Position numbers and translations under genes: made by a program. DNA of 11,624 nt, taken from contig DAIUAL010000100.1 in the NCBI GenBank assembly GCA_036847245.1, forward strand, positions 1-11,624, written 5' to 3'. The notes beneath the pieces are model-generated. The model did not search any database and had not been told where the DNA came from. It worked only from the letters and a program-made list of their open reading frames with translations. Positions within the stretch are counted from its first letter, which is position 1. The number at the start of each line of letters is the position of its first letter. The stretch is from UBA4661 sp002405405 (lineage in GTDB: Bacteria > Bacteroidota > Ignavibacteria > Kapaibacteriales > UBA4661). Below, piece by piece: positions 1-6,589 of the stretch.

Positions 1-150
1 AACGTTACATGAAAAATTCTTCCTCAGCTGTAAATGCTTTGACAAGGCGGGAAAAGCCATTCATTGTTGTTAGTGGAATCGATTGTGATTCTATGTGCAT
101 GACAATAATAATAAATTTTAAAAAAGCAATAACTGCAATACAATCTTCTT

Positions 151-2247
151 TTATAAAAACATCTGTTCAAAATCTGACTCCTGCAGAATAGGAATTCCTA
201 ATTCTAATGCCTTTGTAAGTTTACTTCCTGCTTCATGGCCAGACACAACAAAATGAGTTTTCTTGCTCACGCTTCCGCTAACTTTTCCGCCACGCTGTTG
301 AATGATTTTACTGGCTTCCTCTCGAGAATAACGACTTAATGTTCCGGTAATTACGAATGTTTTCCCTACGAATGCAGGATGATGTTCAATAACGAAGTCA
401 CTACTAACTGACATCTGTAAACCTGCCTGATGCAGTTCTGCAATCAATCTTCGGTGTGATTCTTTGGCAAAAAAAGATACTATGGCAAATGCAGTGCGTT
501 CACCAACACCATGTATTGCTGTGAGTTGTTCTACTGTTGCTGTGAGCAAATTTTCTATCGAACCAAACGCTGTAACTAGGATACGGGCAGTTTCTTCGCC
601 AACAAATCGAATACCCATAGCAAAAAGTATTTTTTCAAATGGTTGCTTCTTGCTTGCCGTAATCCCTAAGAGAAGATTTTCAATTTTCTTTTCTCCCCAT
701 CGCTCTAACTGTTTCATTTTCTCAACATGTTCATGCAAACTATATATATCTGCAATGGTGCGCAGCAAGCCGACTTCGACTAACTGGTCAATATTTTTAT
801 CGCCAAGTCCTTCAATATTCATTGCTTTACGTGATGCAAAATGAATAAGTCTTCCTCGTATTTGCGATGGACATTCAGTATGTTCGCAATAATACCCTGC
901 TTCATCTTTGTAACGTACAAATGCTTGTTGTAGCGGGCAGTTACAATGAGCCGGGAACATATACTCTGTAGAAGTTGTAGAACGTAGCTCAGATACGACA
1001 CCAACAATTTTCGGAATAACATCACCACCTTTTTCTAACACGACAGTATCGCCTATACGAATGTCATTTTCTCGAATAAAATCAGTATTGTGCAGTGTTG
1101 CTCGACTAATAGTTGATCCTGCAAGAAGTACAGGATCAAGCTCAGCGACAGGTGTCGCTATACCCGTTCGTCCCACTTGTATGGAAATATCTCGAAGAAC
1201 AGTATGAGCTTGTTTTGCAGAATATTTATAAGCAATTGCCCATCGAGGGAATTTCGCAATAGCACCTAAAACACGTTGATGCTGTAACCGATTAACTTTA
1301 ATTACCATACCGTCAGTTTGAAATGGTAATGTTTCTCGCCTCACTTCCCAAGAATAAATTATGTTAAGTACTTCATCAATAGTACGGCATAAACCAGATG
1401 TCCAAGCAATAGGAAAGCCCATCGCATGAAGAAGTTTCATATTTTCTTCTTGCGAATGCAAAGCAATACCATCAGCAGAAAGAAAGTAGCATACCATAGT
1501 CAATGGTCGGCGAGCAACAAGAGTTGGATCAAGTAATTTGAGGGTACCCGCGGTTAGATTTCGAGGATTTGCATAAAGTTTTTCACCCGCCTCCTCACGC
1601 TCTTGATTTAATTGCAGAAAGTCATCACTCATCATAAATACTTCACCACGAACCTCAAAGTTTGAAAGCGCGATTCCGTTAATAATCACAGGTTCAATAT
1701 GCAGTGGTATAGCTTTTATAGTTCGCACATTTGCAGTAACATTATCTCCTTGCACACCATCACCCCGCGTTGCTGCTAATTCTAGTTTACCATTTAGGTA
1801 GATCAACGATATTGCAACACCATCATATTTCAAGTCTGCAACATATTCGTACTCCTCTATGCCATTATCGCGAAGCACATCAGATACTCGTCGATCAAAT
1901 TCTCGTACTTCATCAGCATTGTAAGTATTCTGCAATGAAAGCATCGGAGAAGCATGTTGCACTTGTGTAAATTCTTTTAACGGTTCACCATTGACTCGTT
2001 GTGTTGGTGATGTTGATCGGATAAGCTCAGGGTACTGCTGTTCTAATGCTTCTAATTCTTTCAAAAGCATATCAAACTCATAATCTGAAAGAATTGGCTC
2101 TGCTAAAATATAATACGCATAATTTGCTTTCTCTATTGAAGAAATGAGTTCATCAATACGAACCGAAGGTGGTGACAATTGATTATTTCGTTGTTCGGTC
2201 TGTTCCGCCGGAGAATCGAAAAGAGATGACTGCATAGCAGATGACAT
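151..2247 (-). CDS. ligA: NAD-dependent DNA ligase LigA
   Basis: Seals single-strand nicks in duplex DNA during replication and repair, using NAD+ to adenylate itself. All domains of the family are present. Numbered from the ATG at 2247 (698 residues), they are: an N-terminal Ia region (about 30-55, ANYAYYILAEPILSDYEFD); the nucleotidyltransferase core with adenylation lysine K140 in the motif KYDG and the later DGMVIKVN motif; an OB fold (about 339-400); a Zn finger with Cys 435, 437, 454 and 459; helix-hairpin-helix repeats (about 470-610); and a C-terminal BRCT domain (about 624-697). The frame is open up to an ATG at 2283, but that codon lies inside the metK terminator hairpin. The first credible starts are therefore 2247 (MSSAMQ) or 2235 (MQSSLF). 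Neither has a Shine-Dalgarno sequence, and a TTG at 2178 is a weaker option. The protein keeps about 25-30 residues more at its N-terminus than typical ligases. The first two zinc cysteines are spaced CxC instead of the usual CxxC. It ends with TAA. Confidence 0.97.
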   Translation of the reverse strand: MSSAMQSSLFDSPAEQTEQRNNQLSPPSVRIDELISSIEKANYAYYILAEPILSDYEFDMLLKELEALEQQYPELIRSTSPTQRVNGEPLKEFTQVQHASPMLSLQNTYNADEVREFDRRVSDVLRDNGIEEYEYVADLKYDGVAISLIYLNGKLELAATRGDGVQGDNVTANVRTIKAIPLHIEPVIINGIALSNFEVRGEVFMMSDDFLQLNQEREEAGEKLYANPRNLTAGTLKLLDPTLVARRPLTMVCYFLSADGIALHSQEENMKLLHAMGFPIAWTSGLCRTIDEVLNIIYSWEVRRETLPFQTDGMVIKVNRLQHQRVLGAIAKFPRWAIAYKYSAKQAHTVLRDISIQVGRTGIATPVAELDPVLLAGSTISRATLHNTDFIRENDIRIGDTVVLEKGGDVIPKIVGVVSELRSTTSTEYMFPAHCNCPLQQAFVRYKDEAGYYCEHTECPSQIRGRLIHFASRKAMNIEGLGDKNIDQLVEVGLLRTIADIYSLHEHVEKMKQLERWGEKKIENLLLGITASKKQPFEKILFAMGIRFVGEETARILVTAFGSIENLLTATVEQLTAIHGVGERTAFAIVSFFAKESHRRLIAELHQAGLQMSVSSDFVIEHHPAFVGKTFVITGTLSRYSREEASKIIQQRGGKVSGSVSKKTHFVVSGHEAGSKLTKALELGIPILQESDFEQMFL

Positions 2248-2251
2248 AATT

Positions 2252-2290
2252 AAAAAGAAAAAAAGGGATGCACATGCTTGCATCCCTTTT
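2252..2290 (-). terminator. Rho-independent terminator downstream of metK
   Basis: A perfect 12-bp inverted repeat: AAAAGGGATGCA at 2261-2272 and its exact reverse complement TGCATCCCTTTT at 2279-2290, with a 6-nt loop between them. Read on the minus strand, the stem runs directly into a T-rich tract (TTTTTTT, C, TTTTT over 2264-2252). This is the classic layout of an intrinsic terminator for transcripts coming from metK, whose stop codon lies about 75 bp upstream. The plus-strand direction has only the short TTTT that belongs to the stem, so the signal is directional. It sits immediately before the likely ligA start codons. Confidence 0.88.
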
Positions 2291-2332
2291 CAAAATACTA
2301 CTGTAGAGGTAATCAACAATTCGTATTTCTTA

Positions 2333-2340
2333 CAAAATTA
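2333..2340 (-). promoter_or_regulatory. Possible Bacteroidota-type -7 element before ligA
   Basis: The minus strand reads TAATTTTG, an exact match to the Bacteroidota -7 consensus TAnnTTTG, in the gap between metK and ligA. No convincing -33 TTG lies 17-23 bp upstream. If it is real, the transcript would start upstream of the terminator hairpin and would have to read through it to reach ligA. A chance match in AT-rich DNA is quite possible. Confidence 0.15.
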
Positions 2341-2363
2341 TTATATGAAACAATTGCCACGAG

Positions 2364-3506
2364 TTATGCTTTCGCAAACGCTTGAAAATCTTTGACAAGA
2401 TTGAGTTCTTCCCATGGAAACTCCGGGCGTCCAAAGTGTCCATATGCAGCAGAAGCACGATAAATCGGACGACGAAGATTTAACCGTTGGATAATTCCTG
2501 CAGGAGTTAAATCAATTGCATCACGGATATATGCACTAAACTTTGCATCAGGTAATACACCTGTTCCATGTGTATTAACCAATACAGACACGGGCTGTGC
2601 AACGCCAATAGCGTAAGAGAGCTGAATAGTACACTCTTTTGCTAATCCTGCACCCACAATATTTTTTGCTAAGTGGCGTGCCGCATACGCTGCAGAACGA
2701 TCAACTTTAGTTGGATCCTTACCTGAGAATGCACCACCACCATGTGGTGCCTTACCACCATACGTATCAACAATAATTTTACGCCCTGTCAAGCCGGTAT
2801 CTCCATGAGGTCCACCAATGACAAATTTGCCTGTCGGGTTGATATGAAATTTTGTTTTCTTATCAAGATACTTAGCGGGAATTACTTTTTTAATAACCTG
2901 TTCAATAACATCTTCGCGTAGTGTCTTATTTTTAACTGATGGATCGTGCTGCGTAGAAACAACGACCGTATCAACGCGTAGGATATTGCCATGATCATCA
3001 TATTCAAGCGTAACCTGCGATTTTGCGTCCGGACGCAAATACGGCATAAGCTTATTATTTTTCTTGCGAATTGTTGCGAGCTTTTGAACGATCTTATGCG
3101 AATACGTAATTGCAGCAGGCATTAATTCTGATGTCTCACTGCAAGCATAGCCGAACATCATACCTTGGTCGCCTGCACCGCCAGTATCAACGCCTTGTGC
3201 AATATCAGGTGACTGACGGTTTATAACATTTACAATGGCACATGAGTCGGCATCGAAACGATATTCGGCTTTCGTATATCCAATATCACGAATGACGCCA
3301 CGAACAAGATCAGGCAAGTCAATATATGATGTCGTAGTAATTTCGCCACCAACTACAATGAGCCCTGTTGTTGCAAAGCACTCACAAGCAACACGCGCAG
3401 AGGGATCCTCCTTTAAAACCGCATCAAGAACGGCATCAGAAACTTGATCGCAGACCTTATCTGGATGACCTTCGGAAACAGACTCCGATGTAAAAAAATA
3501 ACTCAT
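2364..3506 (-). CDS. metK: S-adenosylmethionine synthetase MetK
   Basis: Makes S-adenosylmethionine, the main cellular methyl donor, from methionine and ATP in the cytoplasm, releasing phosphate and pyrophosphate. The 380-residue protein is full length for the family. Visible signatures are SEGHPDK (11-17, ATP-binding histidine), the family motif GAGDQGMMFGYA (110-121), HINPTGKFVIGGPHGDTGLTGRK (221-243) and the glycine-rich loop GGGAFSGKDPTKVDRS (256-271). The frame stays open upstream to an ATG at 3563. The family N-terminus begins MSYFFTSESVSEGHPDK, so the ATG at 3506 is chosen and the 19 extra residues (MAITTVSN...FFF) are leader. No Shine-Dalgarno sequence precedes it, only a T-rich stretch. 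The gene is followed by a strong intrinsic terminator. A 12-bp direct repeat lies upstream. I see no SAM riboswitch in the leader. Confidence 0.99.
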   Translation of the reverse strand: MSYFFTSESVSEGHPDKVCDQVSDAVLDAVLKEDPSARVACECFATTGLIVVGGEITTTSYIDLPDLVRGVIRDIGYTKAEYRFDADSCAIVNVINRQSPDIAQGVDTGGAGDQGMMFGYACSETSELMPAAITYSHKIVQKLATIRKKNNKLMPYLRPDAKSQVTLEYDDHGNILRVDTVVVSTQHDPSVKNKTLREDVIEQVIKKVIPAKYLDKKTKFHINPTGKFVIGGPHGDTGLTGRKIIVDTYGGKAPHGGGAFSGKDPTKVDRSAAYAARHLAKNIVGAGLAKECTIQLSYAIGVAQPVSVLVNTHGTGVLPDAKFSAYIRDAIDLTPAGIIQRLNLRRPIYRASAAYGHFGRPEFPWEELNLVKDFQAFAKA

Positions 3507-3518
3507 AAAGAAAAAACA

Positions 3519-3608
3519 AGAAATGACATGATAGAAGGTGTTTGATACTGTTGTGATAGCCAAACGAGTTTTACCAATCAGATGAGATTTGTATGCAGAA
3601 ATGACATG
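3519..3608. repeat. 12-bp direct repeat upstream of metK
   Basis: AGAAATGACATG occurs exactly at 3519-3530 and again at 3597-3608 in the gap between metK and the nucleotidyltransferase gene. The copies start 78 bp apart. On the metK strand the nearer copy (CATGTCATTTCT) ends about 12 bp before the chosen start codon. The role is unknown; a regulator binding site or chance duplication are both open. Confidence 0.5.
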
Positions 3609-3662
3609 CGCTCGCTTAGATATACAACAGGAAAAAACATGGGGAATTATAATGAAATACTC

Positions 3663-4649
3663 TCATGAATAACTAAAATCTACTTCACTTGAATCACCTA
3701 CATTCACACGACGATACTGCCCATTGACACGAGCATTATTACCAAGAATTGATGAATCTAGCATAGAGTGAGATACAGACGCACCATCACTAACAATAGT
3801 ATTTTTTATTAAACTATTTTGAATTGATCCATGTTCTGCAATTGTAACATATGGTCCAACAACTGATGATTGAATCGTGGCAGTTGGGGAAATGTACACG
3901 GGAGGAATAATAATGGAGTCCGGGAAAGAACGAATCGTTGATTTTTTCTCAAGCAAAAAACGATTGGTTTCGAGCAGTGTTTCAGGTTTACCGCAATCAT
4001 ACCAACCTTCCACATTAAACGTGGTAAACTTTTCGCCTTTGCTGATCATATACTGCAAAGCATCCGTGAGTTGAAATTCATTGCGCGTCCGAATGTCACT
4101 ATCAATGATATACTCCAATGCCTCTTTTAGCAAGCTAGGGCGCTTGATATTGTACAAACCGACCAATGCTAAATTTGAACTAGGTACCTCAGGTTTCTCT
4201 ATCAAACGTGAAATAAAATTCATATCGTCTTTTTCGACAACGCCAAATCGTCGAGGATCTTCAACTTTTTTTACGCCAAGTGATGAGTATGGAGATAAAA
4301 ATGCCGCAGCTAAATCTACATCAAAAATGGTATCCCCGAGGATAATAAAAACTGGTTCATCTGATGGGAAATAATCCCGTGCTAACCAGATTGCATGACC
4401 AAGCCCATTCAACTCTTTTTGCTCGATAAACTCAACATTGAGGTCATAATTTGCACAGACATACTCTTCAACTAGGTTGCCCATATACCCTGTAATGATA
4501 GCACAATCGCGGACGTTCTGCTTCACTAATTCGTCGAGGATGTGACCTAAAATCGGCTTACCGGCTACATTGAGCAAAACTTTCGGAAGCGTAATTGTAT
4601 GAGGACGTAAGCGACTGCCCAGACCTGCAACGGGAATGATTGCTTTCAT
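3663..4649 (-). CDS. Sugar-phosphate nucleotidyltransferase with beta-helix tail
   Basis: Predicted to join a sugar 1-phosphate to an NTP, giving a nucleotide-activated sugar for cell-surface polysaccharide or glycan synthesis. The 328-residue cytoplasmic protein has an N-terminal Rossmann-like nucleotidyltransferase domain (about 1-235). It carries the nucleotide-binding loop PVAGLGSRLRPHT (6-18), the lysine of LPKVLLNVAGKP (K23), a metal-binding aspartate in LGDTIFD (D106), EKP (151-153) and a second metal-site aspartate in GWYDCGKPETLLE (D218). Residues about 250-320 have the isoleucine/valine/glycine periodicity of a left-handed beta-helix (SPTATIQSSVVGPYVTI, then further coils), as in RmlA-like and GlmU/GMP-type enzymes. 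The sugar and nucleotide cannot be told from the sequence; glucose-1-phosphate thymidylyl- or uridylyltransferase and mannose-1-phosphate guanylyltransferase are all possible. The neighbours are housekeeping genes and do not help. It starts at the only sensible ATG, without a Shine-Dalgarno sequence, and ends with TGA. Confidence 0.88.
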   Translation of the reverse strand: MKAIIPVAGLGSRLRPHTITLPKVLLNVAGKPILGHILDELVKQNVRDCAIITGYMGNLVEEYVCANYDLNVEFIEQKELNGLGHAIWLARDYFPSDEPVFIILGDTIFDVDLAAAFLSPYSSLGVKKVEDPRRFGVVEKDDMNFISRLIEKPEVPSSNLALVGLYNIKRPSLLKEALEYIIDSDIRTRNEFQLTDALQYMISKGEKFTTFNVEGWYDCGKPETLLETNRFLLEKKSTIRSFPDSIIIPPVYISPTATIQSSVVGPYVTIAEHGSIQNSLIKNTIVSDGASVSHSMLDSSILGNNARVNGQYRRVNVGDSSEVDFSYS

Positions 4650-4675
4650 GCACTAGAAGAAAAGTAAAGTGATGT

Positions 4676-4716
4676 TGCTTATACGTTTAAGCATAAATTG
4701 CTAAAAAGCTTAAGCA
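4676..4716. repeat. Clustered TGCTTA / TTAAGCA repeats in the nucleotidyltransferase leader
   Basis: TTAAGCA occurs at 4687-4693 and 4710-4716, 23 bp apart (about two helical turns). The inverted half TGCTTA is at 4676-4681, and the second copy is part of the palindrome GCTTAAGC (4708-4715). TGCTTA can pair with either TAAGCA, so a hairpin (4676-4693, 6-bp stem, 6-nt loop) or a longer alternative could form in the leader RNA. The cluster lies between a candidate -7 element and the start codon at 4649, which is where an operator might be expected. No function is established. Confidence 0.4.
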
Positions 4717-4720
4717 GAAA

Positions 4721-4728
4721 CAAAGATA
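4721..4728 (-). promoter_or_regulatory. Candidate Bacteroidota -7 promoter element for the nucleotidyltransferase gene
   Basis: The minus strand reads TATCTTTG, an exact match to the Bacteroidota -7 consensus TAnnTTTG, about 72 bp upstream of the ATG at 4649. That would give a leader of roughly 65 nt. No clear -33 TTG is found at the usual 17-23 bp spacing, but that element is often weak in this group. The match could be chance. Confidence 0.3.
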
Positions 4729-4783
4729 CAAAACATGAGTGTCATCGCTTTTGAGATTTTCAAGGAGATGATTAAAGACATTA

Positions 4784-6364
4784 TCAATGGCGCTTCTGCG
4801 CATGTTCAATGCGCTCAGCATATTTTCTTTGAATGATATTTTGAACAGGAATCCCCTGCACTTTACTCTCTAACCATGACACAACATCCAAATAGACAAA
4901 ACTTCGTGTAGAAAATTGATCATGTTCTATTGCACGAAGTCGTTCAATTAATCGTTCAAACTCATGCTTTAATGCCGTTCGTTCGACACGAAAAGATGCT
5001 CTTAAAAAAGTGAAAAGTTCTTTTTCAACCGCTCCAATATTTTCCATACTTGCCATGAAACGGTATACAGATTTTACGAGAAGTTCCACTACATCAAGAT
5101 TACCAAGTTCAAAGTGTGCAATCAAGTGAAGTAATCGTGCATAACACTGCAAATCAGTACGCAAATCTGTTTTTGTCTGAATAATGCGATTTAAGTACTC
5201 AATTGCATCAGCATTTTTACCACAACCAAAGTACATTGAGGCAAATTTGTAATAAAACACGAGCACCCTATGATGATCCATATACAATTCGTATTGCTCA
5301 AGTTCTTCCTCAATCGAAGGGATATAGCGTGTTCCCTCTTCAAAGCTTCCTTCACTCATCGAGATATTGAGTCGTGCCATACTGATATAGACAAAACACA
5401 AGACACGATAACTTTCATTGGTGCGAACAATATCTGTCAAAGAAAATTCCTCAAACTCAGGAAGTATTTTTTTCATCATTGTAATATGTTGAGTATCAAA
5501 ACAAGCCCCCAACAGATTATGCAAACCCTTAATATACCATCCCGTTTCTACCTCTTTCATCGTGGGAAATTGATGAAATAATTCTACCCACCTCTTGGCA
5601 TAGCGATAATACTGAACATAATTCTGTTTAATAAAATTCAGCCAGCAGTACGCTTGGTATACATATAACCGATTGTAAAATCCTTGTAAATGTAATGCCC
5701 CGGGTGGGCAATGCCGTTGAAAAAAAGCATCGACTTGAGCCACATCATCAGCATTACGTGCATGACCATGTTGTATGTACCAACTGTACAATAGTAACGC
5801 CAGATTTGATAATTGCCCTATTGACTCCAACTGATTTTGTACTGCAATATTTTCTTCAGCTAATTGTTCAGCACGGTCGCGCATGCTTCTTGTGATATAT
5901 AATGCCTCGATTTTTTTTTCAAAGAAAATTGCCTGTTGTAAAAACGTCAGTTGATGATACTCGCGTGCCTGCATTTTGAGTTTGTCAAGCATGCGTAAAC
6001 TCTGCAAATACAAGCCTTTATTGTAGAGAATTCGAGCAAAATCCATCTGCTCATGAAGTTGTAAATCAATATTCTCTGAGTCTTTCAAAATCCGAAGACT
6101 CGCTAGTATCTGTTTATATAAGTGTGCTTTCAGATTAGATAATTGTTGGCGTTTGAGCGTAGGATTTTTCCTGAGCAAGAGTTCATCATCGTATTGATCC
6201 ATTTTGTCGAGTGTGTCGAACACCAACACCACTTTCAATTCATCAGCAGTAGCAGGCGCACTTCTCGATGTATTGCGTGTCATGAAGTTTCTAAAGTTCC
6301 GTTTTTCTGCCTTGGTCAATGATTTTATCAACTGAAACAAAGCATCGCTACTGCGTGTCGCCAT
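4784..6364 (-). CDS. Uncharacterised helical (TPR-like) protein of Bacteroidota type
   Basis: Function unknown. The 526-residue protein has no signal peptide or membrane segment, so it is probably cytoplasmic. Residues 8-30 (ALFQLIKSLTKAEKRNFRNFMTR) resemble the conserved N-terminus of uncharacterised Bacteroidota proteins I recall. A basic helical stretch follows (about 66-95, RKNPTLKRQQLSNLKAHLYKQILASLRIL). The rest is rich in paired amphipathic helices with aromatic/alanine spacing like TPR repeats; the clearest is at about 365-396 (HRVLVFYYKFASMYFGCGKNADAIEYLNRII). The C-terminus YLDVVSWLESKVQGIPVQNIIQRKY (491-515) also looks conserved in that family. No catalytic motif is visible, and a protein-binding scaffold role is a guess. 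It starts at an ATG without a Shine-Dalgarno sequence, ends with TGA, and is transcribed divergently from the leucine operon. Confidence 0.88.
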   Translation of the reverse strand: MATRSSDALFQLIKSLTKAEKRNFRNFMTRNTSRSAPATADELKVVLVFDTLDKMDQYDDELLLRKNPTLKRQQLSNLKAHLYKQILASLRILKDSENIDLQLHEQMDFARILYNKGLYLQSLRMLDKLKMQAREYHQLTFLQQAIFFEKKIEALYITRSMRDRAEQLAEENIAVQNQLESIGQLSNLALLLYSWYIQHGHARNADDVAQVDAFFQRHCPPGALHLQGFYNRLYVYQAYCWLNFIKQNYVQYYRYAKRWVELFHQFPTMKEVETGWYIKGLHNLLGACFDTQHITMMKKILPEFEEFSLTDIVRTNESYRVLCFVYISMARLNISMSEGSFEEGTRYIPSIEEELEQYELYMDHHRVLVFYYKFASMYFGCGKNADAIEYLNRIIQTKTDLRTDLQCYARLLHLIAHFELGNLDVVELLVKSVYRFMASMENIGAVEKELFTFLRASFRVERTALKHEFERLIERLRAIEHDQFSTRSFVYLDVVSWLESKVQGIPVQNIIQRKYAERIEHAQKRH

Positions 6365-6419
6365 CGTAATGTATAAATGAAGAAAAAGACGTTTTTATGC
6401 GGTTCACGGGGTAATTGCT

Positions 6420-6566
6420 CAATACAATTTTTATGTTCTCGACCGTAATTTCGACAAATTCTTGATCTATAATCAACCCTCAGAACATCTATGTTTGCCT
6501 GCAAGAATACCGACTGTCATTCATGAAAGCAAACAAAAGCGCAAACAACTGTACAATACAATTTTT
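6420..6566. repeat. 13-bp direct repeat bracketing the leu promoter region
   Basis: CAATACAATTTTT occurs exactly at 6420-6432 and 6554-6566, 134 bp apart, in the divergent intergenic region. The second copy ends about 23 bp before the leuA start. A shorter related string (AATACAAT) lies just before leuC. The words are low in complexity, so chance is not excluded, but both copies sit where a regulator of the divergent promoters would bind. Confidence 0.35.
6490..6497 (+). promoter_or_regulatory. Candidate Bacteroidota -7 promoter element for the leu operon
   Basis: TATGTTTG fits the Bacteroidota consensus TAnnTTTG exactly, 92 bp before the leuA ATG. The nearest upstream TTG (6462-6464) is 25 bp away, slightly beyond the usual 17-23 bp. 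A TATAAT string at 6468-6473 is an alternative -10 for a sigma70-type promoter but has no good -35. A promoter must lie in this gap, since leuA is the first gene of its strand here; its exact place is uncertain. Confidence 0.33.
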
Positions 6567-6589
6567 TTCATACACCTTTTGCACGCACT

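Noticed and set aside
5..100. A 31-codon minus-strand frame after ligA (MHIESQSIPLTTMNGFSRLVKAFTAEEEFFM) that faintly recalls the N-terminus of BshC
   Set aside because: The likeness is limited and the spacing of the aromatic residues does not fit. The frame stops with TAA 4 bases before the window edge. More sequence to the left would decide it; I do not call a gene.
9..191. A 60-codon plus-strand reading frame at the left edge
   Set aside because: It overlaps the end of ligA in antisense, has no recognisable motif and no ribosome binding site. It is most likely a chance frame.
3507..3662. A SAM riboswitch upstream of metK
   Set aside because: The 156-bp gap shows neither the helical arrangement nor the terminator expected of the known SAM classes; only a 12-bp direct repeat stands out.
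6468..6473. TATAAT as a sigma70 -10 box for the leu operon
   Set aside because: No acceptable -35 hexamer lies 16-18 bp upstream, and Bacteroidota promoters usually do not use this pattern. It is kept only as an alternative.
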